From NCBI GenBank assembly GCA_026419785.1, contig JAODTK010005695.1, positions 248,001 through 312,000 of the forward strand: a DNA stretch of 64,000 bases, in the 5' to 3' direction. The DNA comes from Sclerodactyla briareus (Eukaryota > Echinodermata > Holothuroidea > Dendrochirotida > Sclerodactylidae). Made by a program: the position numbers and the translations under genes. Below the pieces are notes generated by a model. The model was not told the DNA's origin. It saw nothing but the letters and a program-made list of their open reading frames with translations, and did not search any database. Below are positions 26,190 to 39,000 of this stretch, one piece after another (position 1 is the stretch's first letter; the number at the start of each line of letters is the position of its first letter).

Positions 26190-27060
26190 TCCATGGATAT
26201 CAAACAAACTTATAAATTTGCAAAAATGAAGCAAATTATACACATTGAATAACCCCCAGCGACTAGAATCTACGTTAGAAAATTTAGGGAATAGAGAGGG
26301 TTTGACAATAACCCATCAAGCTTCATGAGGATAAAAAACTGAAATAATTGCAATTTAGACATACTGAATGCTCTCCAGTGACCTCCAGTTCATGTTGAAA
26401 ATGTTGGGACGAAAGGTAGACGCTACTGCACAAAGTTCCATGGGAATATGGCAAACTTTGGAATTACGCACAAATGAGACAGTTGAATGACCTCTTAGTG
26501 ACCCTGAATCCATGAAAAACCATTTTGGAACTAAAGGTAAACCACACCCACCAGGTTTCATGAACATTCAACCAACTTTAACATTTCCCATAAATTATGC
26601 TAACTAGACACATTGAAGGACCTCAGTGATCCTGAATCTCAAAGTTCCGTGGGAACTTTGTGAGTAGTAGACTTTTGAGGGTAGACCATATTCATCGAGT
26701 TCGTGAGAATCCAACAAACTCAAACATTTTGCATAAATTATGCAATTAGATCTGAGAGATGATCTACATCATGTCTTGTACCTATGTGCCAAAGAAAATA
26801 CAAGCATCTACGTCGTCAGTAATCTTGATGAAGAGCCTCTAAACGATTACATAAATTACATGAAATGGGCTAATTAAACTAGTAATAAGTGACTTGTGCA
26901 ATCCAATAAGGATTGTGTCTTCTCCAACGTTCTCTTAGCGTTTCCGAGTAATTCTGCTACCAGAAGGCGGGAGTACATACACATGCACGAACATACACAC
27001 ACATACATACACACACAAACACACAAATGACAACAAAAGTGGATCAATAAGTCTATCACT
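26190..27060 (+). mobile_element. Family A core array with CA microsatellite
   Basis: Four or so degenerate units repeat ATTGAATGACCTC, CCATGAAAA, ACCAGGTTTCATGA and GCATAAATTATGCAA-like motifs between 26200 and 26770. A CA/CATA microsatellite follows at about 26985-27027, then AATAAGTCTATCACTG, a weak version of the family tail. No left motif was seen. It has the same build as the elements at 37.7 and 60.2 kb. Confidence 0.6.
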
Positions 27061-27611
27061 GAAACTAAGGTGTCTTCCCTGAAATGTGTTCCTGCACGAA
27101 AATCAGTGCTTTTTACTACTTGACCTGTGGAGCTCCCCCCACAGCTTTGGACCCCTCCCTAAACTTTTATCGAGTGGTTGTGCCCTTGACCCAAGACACT
27201 CCTTGATTATCATAATAGGAGACATAAGTAGGGGGAAGGGAAAGTTGGAGAAAGGAGCATGTTGTTAAATAAGACTTCAGCTGGACTGAAATAATAGTCT
27301 GCAAGATTCCAAGCAATAAAATACTATTTTGCAATTGTTTGTAATCATTTAAACTCATAGTACAAACTGAATGGAGACACATATAAATGAGAATAGTGTG
27401 GTCATTATGGGTACTCTGCGTACTCAACACTGATGTATACGGAGTCAACCCTAATCTAGCCAACGAGGGGGTCATTCTTCATGCTACTTGTGATGTAGGA
27501 ATGAAGTCTGTTTTGTCACCAAACTGCAAATGCCTAAAGAAGTTGACCAATTGAACTTGGCTAGATATTACTACAAGTTCCTTCAGTTCATTGTGGCAGA
27601 TTGATCTCTGG

Positions 27612-28510
27612 AAACAGAAAAGCCAAAAAGCTTAGTGATTCCTTGACTCATTTCTAATAATCTATGACCAGATTACAAGTCACAAAGGATAATGGAATGA
27701 TTAACACTAAACTCCCGCTTGTTAGGACCAAGAGTTCTGGAGCTATCGTGTCCACAAGGTTTTCAGACTGTGACCTCGCTGACGCAGAGACCTTGACATG
27801 ACCACAAACATAGGGATATGCACTACATAGGGGGAACCTACATACCAAGTTGAGCTTGACATCAATAGGCGTGGAGTTATTGTGTCCACTAGATAAAATT
27901 GTCCGGAATATTATTTTTCACAATTTCTCGATTGTACCGAAATGATTCCCACTTGACACCAAAACACAATGGTTGTTGTCCCCATGAAAAAGCGTAAGCC
28001 AAATTCAAAGCCTGATTGGACCAAAAAAGCATCCGGACTCACTTGTCCACAGGTTTCGGGACTTTGAATCTATGACCTTCAACCTGGACCAAAACGATTA
28101 GAAATAGAAATATAGAAGTTTTTGGTTTTTTCCATTATGAGGAAACCCTATACCAAGTATGAGCTTGATCCATCCAAGAGGGTGAGTTATTGTGTCCACT
28201 AGATAAAATTGTCCGGAATATTATTTTTCACAATTCTCGATTGTTTACCGAAATGATTCCCCATTTACACCAAAAACACTAGGTTGTAGTCCATGAAACA
28301 AGCAGTAAGCCCCCCCAAATTCCAGCGGATTGACCAAAGCATCCTGGACTCAACTTGGCAACAGGGGTTTCCGGACTTTGACATCTGATGGACCTTCAAC
28401 TGGACCCCACAACGATAGAAATCATTATATTCATTATGAGGAAACATTTTATACCAGATGAGATCAATCAATCAGGGGGGTCAAGGTAGTTATGTGTCAA
28501 TCAGCTGAAA
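27612..28510 (+). mobile_element. Composite core-repeat element, family B copy 1
   Basis: It opens with the left motif AAGCCAAAAAGCTTAGTGAT (27619) also seen at 19.7, 29.2 and 48.3 kb. Degenerate core units follow, with TACCAAGT.TGAGCTTGA, TTATTGTGTCCACTAGATAA, TTTACACCAAAAACA and a GACCTTCAACTGGACCCC-like motif, at about 27840-28130 and 28150-28440. A third unit breaks off near 28510. No microsatellite or tail is evident, so it is probably 3' truncated, perhaps by the SINE that follows. Confidence 0.65.
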
Positions 28511-28599
28511 ATACCCAAATTATCAGTATTCACATTTTGTCAACATAGGAATAGGCACCATTCTGACAATCCTGGAGAGAGATGTCGGCAGGCAGCGTA

Positions 28600-28770
28600 A
28601 GGCATGCTGGTTGTATGAAAGTTTCCTCACAGGTTTAGGCAGCTGGGTGGGGAGAGGTATTGAGATGTAGTGTCTGCCCAAGGACACCGGAAAGGGCCTG
28701 ATCAGCCTGAGGGATTCAAACTCGTGATCTTCCGATCAACAAAATGAAGATCAATGAATGAGCTGCTCAT
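28600..28770 (-). mobile_element. tRNA-derived SINE, minus strand
   Basis: On the minus strand, GAGTTTGAATCCC (complement of 28711-28723) is a B-box. Downstream come GTGTCCTTGGGCAGACAC and CCCCACCCAGCTG, the body motifs shared by many deuterostome and other invertebrate SINEs (CCTTGGGCAAGGCAC.., CCACCCAGGTG). No target-site duplication could be fixed. It lies between two family B elements. Confidence 0.7.
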
Positions 28771-28789
28771 GGCACATTGAACACAACTG

Positions 28790-29219
28790 ATCACAATTGG
28801 ACAACTACATTCATTTCGGCTTAATCATGTGTGAGAACCAACCTTCCAACATGGAATTGTGAACAAAATGGCTGAAGACATGTAACCCGCCCTACCCACT
28901 GTGTCATTGCCTAGTAGAGCTTCGCTTGAGTGACCACTTAATTGTGTGCAGAATTGCAAATTGCAACGTTGTCTGGAGTTTGGCAATTGATTATTCAGGC
29001 CCAATTTCCCAGGGTTTTTTAGAGTTGGAAATCGTTCCAGCAGACAAGATGGGTGATATAAACAACTATTTAGAGACTTACTTAAAATGCTATTATTTTT
29101 CACAACCTCTAATATAGCAATCCCTATAGAACAGTTGCAGGAATGTTGTTTGAGTGATTTCTTCCAAAGTCAGCTATTAATTTGTTTTAAGGTTGTCACA
29201 ATGATTGAAAATGAAACCA
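28790..29219. other. No gene seen
   Basis: Spacer between the SINE and the next composite element. No coding or repeat identity was recognised. Confidence 0.45.
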
Positions 29220-30945
29220 GAAAAAAGCCAAAAGGCAATAGTAATTCCTTGACTGATATGACTTGATCAAGCTAAGCATTGTCAAGATTTACAATGGGAA
29301 TCATTGTAGTACTCAAAGTAGGGAACTCACGTACCAAGTATGAAATTCATCCATGCAGATGAGGTTAAGTTAGCCAAAATATCAATTTTTCACAATATCC
29401 CGAATCCCTTCGAAGTGGACTCCAGTCACACCAAAAACGACACGTTCCTGTTTTTCCCATAAGAAAGCTGCATACTAAATTCCAAACTGATCAGACTGAT
29501 CGTGTTAACTATCGTGTTAACAAGACTTTCAGACTTTGACCTCTCTTGACCTCAGATGACCTTGGCCTAACCCCAAAACCATACTGATCATGCACTCATT
29601 AATACTCATATACCAAGTATGAACTTGATCCATCTGAGTGGGGTCGAGTTTATCGTGTTAACGAGCTAAAATTTGCCATATTATGGATTTTTCTCAAGTT
29701 CTCCCTAATCTGACCCCGTTTACACCAAAAACGATAGGGTTCCCTTACTCCCCATAAGAAAGCTGCATATCGAATTTCAACCTGATTGGACCAGGCCTCT
29801 GGAACTTATTGTGTTACAAGATTTTCAGACTTTGACCTCTCTTGACCTCAGATGACCTTGACCTGACCCCAAACAATAAGGTTAGTACTCATTATGGGGA
29901 ACCCATATACCAAGTATGAACTTGATCCATCCAAGTGAGGTTGACTTATTGAGTTAACGTGCTAAAATTTGCCATATTATAAATTTTACACAATTTCCCA
30001 ATTTTTTCACAAATCTGTCCCCTGATTTACACCAAAATCAATAGGGTTTGTGTACTCCTCATAAGAAAGCTGCATACCGAATTTCAACCTGATTGGACCA
30101 GGCATTATGGACTCAAAAATTTGTATTGAAAATATTTTCAGACTTTGACCTCTCTTGACCTCAGATGACCTTTGACCTCAACCCTAGAACCATACTGACC
30201 ATGTTCTCATTATAGGGAACCATATACCAAGTATGAACTTGATCCATCTGAGTGGGGTCGAGTTTATCGTGTTAACGAGCTAAAATTTGCCATATTATAA
30301 ATTTTACACAATTTCCCAATTTTTTCACAAATCTGTCCCCTGATTTACACCAAAATCAATAGGGTTTGTGTACTCCTCATAAGAAAGCTGCATATCGAAT
30401 TTCAACCTGATTGGACCAGGAATTGTGGATTCAAAAAATTGTGTTAACAAGATTCTCAGACTTTGACCTTTCTTGACCTTTGACCTAACCCCAAAACCAT
30501 ACTGATCATGCACTCATTAATACTCATATACCAAGTATGAACTTGATCTATCCAAGTGGGGTCGAGTTTATCGTGTTAACGAGCTAAAATTTGCCATATT
30601 ATGAATTTTTCCGATTTACACCAAAAAACGATAGGGTTCCCTTACTCCCCATAAGAAAGCTGCATATCGAATTTCAACCTGATTGGACCAGGAATTCTGG
30701 ACTTATAGTGTTAATGAGATTTTCAGACTTCGAGCTCTCTTGACCTCATATGTACCTTCGCTCCTGACCCCACAAAACAATGGGGAATCATGTACTCATT
30801 TTGGGGAACCTGTATACAAAGTATGAACTTGATCTATCCAAGTGGGGTCGAGTTATGGTGTTAACAAGGCTAGGCGTCACACACACACACCCGCACACAC
30901 ACCACATTGTCATTACTGCATAGATTCCTCGATCGTCAAGGAATA
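29220..30945 (+). mobile_element. Composite core-repeat element, family B copy 2, most complete
   Basis: Four parts are visible. The left motif AAGCCAAAAGGCAATAG lies at about 29226. Five to six tandem core units of about 300 bp (29330-30870) each hold ACCAAGTATGAACTTGATC, TTATCGTGTTAACGAGC, AAGAAAGCTGCATA, CCTGATTGGACCAGG and TGACCTCTCTTGACCTC. A CA microsatellite follows at about 30877-30903. The right end, with ATTCCTCGATCGTCAAGGAAT (about 30925-30945), folds as a hairpin. No frame is conserved between units, so the array is non-coding. The layout matches pearl/HINE-type elements, thought to be Helitron-like; family membership is inference. Confidence 0.75.
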
Positions 30946-30949
30946 AAAA

Positions 30950-31788
30950 AATAAAAGAACAATTGATGCTTACAAGTGATCATGCATCTTGGGTATTACA
31001 AATCACGTACATACCAACATTACTGCAAGTTTGGGTCCTAACTCGAAGAACATTGCTGTGGTAGATATATATACACAGTGGTTCTTGTGTGTTTTGTAGT
31101 ATAGCAGTAGAGAGGGCTTAGAAATTATTGATCTAGACTTTCATTAATATATCAAAAACATACATGCTACATAGCAGTGATAGAGGATCAACGTCAGCAT
31201 CGCAGCCTCCGAGGCCATTGCTCGGCCTCAAATATGTTACAGGCGGGCCGGACTGCGCTCAAAAATTTTAGGCCCTACACAAATACCTGATTTCAATTTC
31301 TTGATGTCCGAGAGGTCTTTTGGCTAACCTGTGCTCAAATCTCCTGATGCAGTGAAGTGAGATGGGAGATATAGGATGGCTCTCCCACTGGCCTGAGGCA
31401 GGACCCTTCTCAATTTTGCACACAGATAATGGCCTTTTCACATCCAGGTTGCTCTGCCTTCAATTCGTCTCCACAGCTTGCACACAATTCCAGTAAGAGT
31501 AACACAAACTGTAAGTGTCTGCTACAATGTTTACAACCATACAAATGCATTGCATGTCGTGTGGTGTAGCTCCGCACAGTACTTTTTTGCTCTTTAAATT
31601 GTTACAACATGCATCTGCCTGCCATTGTCTCTCCAGTTATGTATAATAGTCAATGGTTATAACCATTAACACTAAGAAAGGGGTAAAAAGTAACTAACTA
31701 AAATTCAGCTATGCTTCAAGTATGGTGAGCTGTCACCAGCCTTAGGTGGAGCAACCTTCGGACCTCGCAGCTTGATGCCTTGGCCTCC
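30950..31788. other. No gene seen
   Basis: No coding exon or known repeat was recognised. It lies downstream of the last WDR11 exon found, so it may still be intron of that gene. Confidence 0.45.
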
Positions 31789-32400
31789 TTAGGCCTACCT
31801 CACACTATACACCGAGTTCCCGAGGATGCAACGATCATTGTCCCGCATACGGTGACCGGAAGGGGCGACTGTAAGATCCTTGCAACTGCAGTCAATTGCA
31901 ACGCAGTCAATTGCAAACACTGCAGTCAATTTTCCCAGACAGTGACCTTATTGTTTTGAACGCACCCTGGAGGAATTCACAGCAGGAGAAAAACGGTGAT
32001 ATCTTCCATTTCAAAGGGTCTGTTCATATGTCCTCCAAGAATCATTGAAGGAAGATGACTATGATGCAAAAGAACAATACTGACGTCGAGCTTCTTGCGC
32101 TTCCTATCTGTCCATGCTTTCGATTTATTTGCCATCACAAGACTATCTGGGCCTTGCGGAACTACAAGAAATTTTTAACTCGTTCAAATTCACCACAACC
32201 CTGCAGGTCCATTTTTTATTTTTGTTTTTTCCTTTCTTTCCGTGGGTGTTTTTTTTTACTGTTTTTTTTCCTGGACGCTCGCAGTGGCTAAGGTGATGCG
32301 GTCATTGCCTCACACCTCACAGTAACACAGCGACCGCGAGTATAACGTAAGCTGTCGCAAAGCTTGCGTAGCAACTTCCATACAGTGTGAGGCAGGCTTA
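31789..32400. mobile_element. PIF/Harbinger-like non-autonomous element
   Basis: Ends are inverted: GGCCTACCTCACACTATAC at 31792 against the complement of TACAGTGTGAGGCAGGC ending at 32397. Both are flanked by TTA (31789-31791 and 32398-32400), the target site typical of PIF/Harbinger. Size is about 610 bp. The interior has a T-rich tract (32210-32270) and no transposase frame. A related sequence lies at 51050-51441. Class assignment rests on the TTA site and end sequence only. Confidence 0.65.
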
Positions 32401-32485
32401 AGTTGCAGATCACCACCATGTGCTGTCCTTACACCCACCTTCGAATTGAAAGTGACTGAACATGCTGTGAAATAGTCTTCAGTCA

Positions 32486-32928
32486 TTAAAAGAGGCAAGT
32501 CCAGCCAAAATATTTAAAATATCATATGATTTGTGCATTGAAAAAATCATGCAACAAACTTTGTTTCAGTTATGGCATGTTCGGTTATAAAGTTAGAAAT
32601 TTTCAAAGATAAAGATGAAGATTATTAATTTATCACCGCTAAGTTGGCAATTCTGCAAATTGGCAACATTTGATGATGTCATATCTACCAATTTTAAAGA
32701 GAAGGACAAGAAATATGTCTCAACTTTCCCTTATAATTGGTAGATATGACATCATAAAAAGGTTGCCAGTTTGCCAAAACCAACAACTTTATGAAATGGA
32801 GGGAGCCATACCTCCCCAACTCGAACATGCTATTAATACCTGGCACAAAGGGATAGTAGAATTATTTTTTATTCTCTTCATTATTATAACACCAAAAAGA
32901 TGATTAATTTGGCTGGACTTTGCTTTAA
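32486..32928. mobile_element. TTAA-flanked inverted-repeat element (piggyBac-like MITE)
   Basis: TTAA occurs at both edges (32486-32489 and 32925-32928). Inside are inverted ends AGGCAAGTCCAGCCAAA and the complement of TTTGGCTGGACTTTGC. A second, inner inverted repeat, ATGATGTCATATCTACCAATT (about 32674) and its complement (about 32736-32756), makes the middle strongly palindromic. Related ends or halves occur at 58437 and 61990-62255. The right edge lies only 43 bases from a WDR11 exon. No protein is encoded. Confidence 0.7.
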
Positions 32929-32971
32929 TGAACAGCTGAAAATTAGGGAATAGTTGTTAACAATTGCCTAC

Positions 32972-33068
32972 CTTGGCCAACCAGGCAGCTTCATGCCATT
33001 TGTTGTATGTCTGTAGGTACCTGCAGGCATCTAGCCCCTTATTGATCAGACTCAGCAGCTGAACGCCT
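32972..33068 (-). CDS. WDR11 exon, solenoid segment with [10 protein letters not shown]
   Basis: The acceptor ends ..TGTGTAG at 33069-33070 and the donor AAG|GTAGGC begins at 32971. The exon reads [20 protein letters not shown], then a segment ending [10 protein letters not shown] match this to human WDR11 [28 protein letters not shown]: conserved [14 protein letters not shown] and AAWLAK. It is open throughout without frame breaks. It joins the preceding exon after KLTGG, as in the human protein. It is the most C-terminal piece found. The TTAA-flanked element begins 43 bases beyond its donor. Confidence 0.93.
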
Positions 33069-36000
33069 CTACACATGTTAGGAGAACAGAGAGAGAAGTG
33101 AACCGATGGGACAGAAGATGTTCACATTCATTGAGTGGGCTTTCTTCCAGTACAGTTTCTATTCCTCAAAAACTATTAAGAGACTGGAAGGAATTCCATC
33201 CCCCGGTAAGGAAAGCCCCAGTTCTGAAGTGTTCAAGGCCAGCCTGCCAACACACAGTTAATTGTGCTGCCTGATGCTCACTGAACACCAACATCCTCGT
33301 GCGATACCCGAAAGGGTTTTAACGAGTACGAAGCCCGGAGGCCAAGGATCCACCAAGGCAAGGCCCAGATACCACACTATATTATTGATTAGACCCAGCT
33401 GCTGAACACCCTCTATCAGGAGAAACGAGGAAAGACGTGATACCATAGGAGAGAGTGAATGTTTTTTCTTTTCAGCCGAGGATCTAAACATTGCAAGCAA
33501 GGAGCAAAATACCGAGACAGGAACCGAGGCAGTGAGTCCCCCCCCCCCTTCCCCCGCGTTGCACTGGGAAGAGGGGGCATATACTGTGGTATGTGGTGGG
33601 CCTAGTTGGGGCTAAGTTGTCGTGCTGTAATCCGGGGTTATGGTTTGAGACCCACAGGAACCTCCAGGCAAGCTACCTCATTGATCAGACTCAGCAGCAG
33701 AATGCCCTCTATAGTTAGACCAAGTGAGAGCATGGAGGGATGTATGTCTCCCCTCACAGAGTAAGCCTTCTTTCCTAGATACCACACTACATTATCGATT
33801 AGGTTCGGCTGCCGGACACCCTTATAAATGACAAGAGAAACAAAGGAAGAGGTGATACCATGGGAAGAAGTGACCGGTTTCTTCTGGCCAGGCCGAGGAC
33901 CAACAACTGAGAGCGAGACTAGACACTACATACAATTGTCAGGACTGATGGAGACTGAGGCAGTGAGTGCCCTGGTTGCGATGTGAATGAGGAGTTATAT
34001 AGTGTGGTACGTGGTGACCTAACTGGCGTGGTGACCTAACTGGGTCAAGGATTCCATAGGTGCGGTGGTGGGATGCGGCACGACCCCACGAATAGCGGAT
34101 CCACGCGAGTACAGACATGAAAACTATTTGAATAATCTGCAACTGGTTTGGAGGGTAGAGACGAGTTTCGTAGCAGCAAAATATTATCCAAGTACGATGG
34201 AACAAACACTGAGTGGGCAAAATTACAATTTGTATGGATGCGGCGATGATGAATGCGCATCTCGGCAAATTGATCCTAGATGGAATATCTTCCTACTGAA
34301 GCAATTAACCGTCCCTTATCAGACTAGGCAAGGTGCTGGGTGATTTTTAGCCTTTTTGCCTTATTATACAATTTAATTACTTCTAAAATATCGACCTCCC
34401 TCGCAAAATTATCATTTTCACATTCATACCACATTCCAATCCGCCTCATGAACTCCAGGTTAGGGCTTTGTGCTAGTAATCCACGGGATATGGGTTCAAG
34501 ACCCATATTGTACCTTTGAGCAAGTTACTTCATCGTGGGGGGGGAGGGAGGGGGGGTGGGTTGCCAATCATCATGTTGCTGTCTGTGTGTATAACTCCAT
34601 CTTCAGTACGTACACACAGGCATTACCGTGGGCTTAGGATTCATAAAGCGGAGATGCGTATGCGATGATCATAAAGTTACAAGGGAGGGTGATCCCAGGT
34701 GGATAATTTAAAAGTGATTAAACTGTATAATGATGTGAAAGGTCCATGAATATCTATCAGCTCACGAAATGAGGACATCAAATTGCTTGTTGGGAAAATA
34801 TTCCATGGAACTAATATGCTCTAGTGCACGGCATTCTCAACATATGTACACATGTGAATTTTGCCTACTCGGTGTTCGTTCCATTCTACTTGGATTATAT
34901 TTTGTCCCTATCTCTGCAAACCAATTGCAGATGATTTGGATACTTTCCATGTTAGTACTTGCGTTAATCCGCTTTTGTGGGGTCATGGTGCCATCCACAT
35001 TAGCACCTTGGAAACCTTATCTGTGAAGACTGCTATTGATGATAGTCCGCGTTTCGAGACTGCACCCTTGCAAGCCCTTGTATAGGTATGATCCTTTGTT
35101 CAGCGAGGATACCATGAAAAAATTCCATTCTTGAAGAGATCAAGTGCCTTAGGCGCCATGTCAAAAGTTTTAGCATTGGCGGCCGCCGTGGTAATCAGAC
35201 ACAATAGAATGCCTTAGCCGGGGACGCCGATTTCAATAGAACTATCGATCGATATACACAATGACTGCATACTGCATTCAATACACACACACACCAGCAA
35301 TATATTACGATGTGGTGAAAAGTTAAGGTCTGCCTAACGGCGGGCAGAAAATCGCTCATAACTCGGAAATGGAAGGGATTTTCAATTTTTTCAGCAGCAT
35401 CTGTATCACTTTCGAGAAAATCGCCATAGACCCAGCTGAGCCACGACCCATGGTACCAGTTCCGCGAAAAAGTATAGTATACTAGCCGGGCTACGACCGA
35501 TTTCCTCGAAGTGGTACCGATGGACAGAGCATCCTTAAATTAGGTTTATGAATTCGGTATACTGGCCAAAAAAATAAAAAATCCCTTCCGTACACCATTT
35601 CTGCCCATGAAGCCCTAACAACATCCCTCTCTTGCGCTGTGTAGTCCGGGGAACGGTCATGATTTTATGGACGTGGGAACTGGTCCAAAGCATTGTTTTG
35701 CCAATGATGCCTAGGTGAATTCCAGACCCCCCTCCCCCCCGGCAGGCTAATAGGCAGAATGCCATGGCAGAGTCACGTTTTGCCAATTAAAAGATACTGA
35801 TTAATTTGATTCACTTACACCCCTCCGTCCAGTCCAACAAGTGAACCAGAAGTAATCACTTGATACATACAATTAAAGTGACCCCATAGCAATAAGGAAG
35901 GAGTCCAATGAGATTGGGGCGGAGCTTATGATAAAACAGGTGAATATAAACACAATATTGTCTTATATGTAATGATAGAAAAATTAAAGTGATAATTTCA

Positions 36001-39000
36001 TTTATTTAAACCAACGTCGGAGCTCTGAAGACATGTTTCCCAATCGATTCGTATTCATTTATTTCTCATTAGTCCCTGGATCCTATACTTACCTCGTTGT
36101 TAATTTCGATCATGATAATCATATGCGCGATCAATGATCGTTGCTACTGCCGCCGAAGTTGAGTCTCGACAGCACTGCGCATGCAGTCGAGGACGCTGTG
36201 TCTGGGGTTCACAGTGCTAACGTCCCCCAGGCGGATTTCTTGTGTGGAGCACGCAAGTGCTCCCCGATTAGAGGTTCGAAACAGATTTCCTAAATGACAA
36301 AGGATTCACGTAATAAATTATTTCCGCTATCGCACTTCACTCGCCCATTTCTAGATTTTGTTGACTAAATGTTGAGTAACTCCTTTGTGAAATCTTTGTT
36401 TGGGGATACACCCCCCTAATTGCGTCAGAGCTACTTTTGATAATTGCTGATGTTAGTATATAAATGGTACGAGCGGTAAGAGTCAAATTTGGTTGCGGTA
36501 GTTGGCAGGAAATCGGGCATTTTTTAGAGTGTGGCTTCGAGGAAATTTCCTTTTTTGCCCGCATGATTCCCTCCCCAACAACACAATTCGTCTATGGCGG
36601 AGCACCAGCACGCATGCAAAGGGTTCTGTAATGGCAGAACATAATGACAAGCATTACTTCATGACACCCGCACGCACCCGATTACCCCTCGCCAATCTTC
36701 TATATATTAGGCTATTGTCAGTTATATTTTAGGTTGATAAATACATGGCCAACACAAACATATCCTAACATACTCTTGCACGAGGTTACCTGAAGACTAG
36801 GCCTACACAACGTCATAAATGAAATTGGGGTCACAAACTATTCTTTATAGCGTCATAAAGATTTTGGTGATGACATGTATAATGCGCTTATATATGTACA
36901 ATAGAATGTGAGCGATGAAAATCATAAAAATATATGCCAACAACAAACCCAAACCGCCATGACATGGCGCCCTACGCAAGGTAACCTCGGTCCGTTAATC
37001 ACTGAGGCTATACGTGTAAGTAGGAAATAACCAACCAATCACATGCATGTATAAAGCTCTTTCGGATCTTAAAGTATCCATTTTCGTCGCATCAGAATTA
37101 GGTGATCATGATAATTTAATACAATTAATGTCACAATGAGTGAAGACACTGAAAGAATATTTGTCGGTCAAGTTCAGACTGTAGGGAAAAAAGGCAAAAC
37201 CAATACACAATAATTGCAGTTGAAATTATACATCAGCTCTAATCGGGGGATATGGGTTTATAACTTACATTGATACACATTACGTAGACATCCATTCCAT
37301 TGAATGTCTATTGTTCTCAAATTCAATTATGAAACTTGAAGGCTGGCTTTTGCAAAAAAAAATCTAATTGTCGAATTGTTGTTTGAAATTGGCACCCTTG
37401 GAAGTGGAATATCATCAATTATATGGTGGACGCAAAGGAATTGCCATTGTGCTCGCACATGCACGTCTGCAGGAAACGGCTTATGATGCTCGATGCCAAT
37501 CTAGTCAAATGGGAATGAGTACATACCAGATAGTTACTGTTCAGTGAGAATACAGACAACCATTTTGTAACTTTTGTTATATCAAATATATTTGAAAGAC
37601 AGATATAAATAGATATTACTAGATATAGTCTGAATTTCGTGGCAGGTCGGCCCCAGTTTTCAAATTTTGCAAATTGAGGTGGGTAAAAAACAAGGCGATA
37701 GCCCCCAGTTGGTCTCACCTGGTTGCGCGATCAGTGTTTACTTCTATAAGTCATCATGCAAACAATTACAAGGCATTCCATGTGTGCTTGAAGATTTCGG
37801 TATTAGCAATTTTAACAGAAAGCCTACTAATCAGTGACCAACAAATTTGAAAGGAATGATCATTGACAGAATGTCTACTGAAGGAGTAAAAGTTTTGTGA
37901 AAGTGACTGAAATAGCCTAAATTATGCCAAATTTGAGGCAATTTACCAAGTTTCACAAAAATATGGCAAACTTCAAATTATGCATAATTAGGCAAATTAG
38001 ACAATGTTGAATGACCTCCAGTGACCTGAATCCATGCCTAAAAAATTTTGGAACTGAGGTAAACCATACCCACCAGGTTTCATTGAAAATCCAAGGCAAA
38101 CTGACAGAATTTTTGCAGAAATTATGCAAATTAGGTAAGTTGAAGACCCCATTGACCCCAAATCTTTGTTATGAAAGTTTTGGGACTGAGGTAGACCATA
38201 TTCACCAAGTTTTGTGAAAATCTGACAAACATTTGAATTTCGCATAAATTAGCAAATTAGACTGATTGATTGACGTAATTACATATTTATGCTGGAAATG
38301 AAATTATCAGTTCATCCTTCCTCATATCCCGAATCTATGTGCCAACCAAGGAACCATATTGCTACGGTTCATCCGTGATCTTGCTAACGAGCCTAAACGA
38401 TGATTTACATAATATAGGCTATTTACCTTACTTAATTAGTCACTTTTGTGCCCAAAATTATCAGATCGGTTCACCCAACCCCGATGCTCCCTGAAAATTT
38501 TGTCGCGATTGCAACTTAACGTTCGAAAGATATCCTGCTAACGAGAAAGTGTGACACACACACACACACAGTACTTGTCTTGGTGGAAAACGACGGGTGG
38601 GGGAGTCTGTACGTGTTGTTTTCCAATACCCAACGAGGGGGAACATATATTTCTATTCCAATGCGTATCCCTCCGAATCAGCTGGAAGATACGACCTCTT
38701 TACATGGTCACCGAGGGAATGCTTATACCTGAAAAGTACTGCAGAAACGAGGTACTGTAAAATTCACTGTATAAAATATACTTACCATACGTGTGTGAGA
38801 GTGGTGGTAAAGCCTTTATACGCATAACCGAGGAAGTTGCTCAATTGATTCAAAGACCACATTTCCGTGAGAGCAGATGGGGCAGAAAGCGCCCTCAATG
38901 CCCTATTTCTAACGAGGTATTCCTCGTTTGATCAGTGGTGGATCCTGATGGACAAGTGAAAAACCTTATGTGTTACCTTGTTTACACCATTGACAAACCA

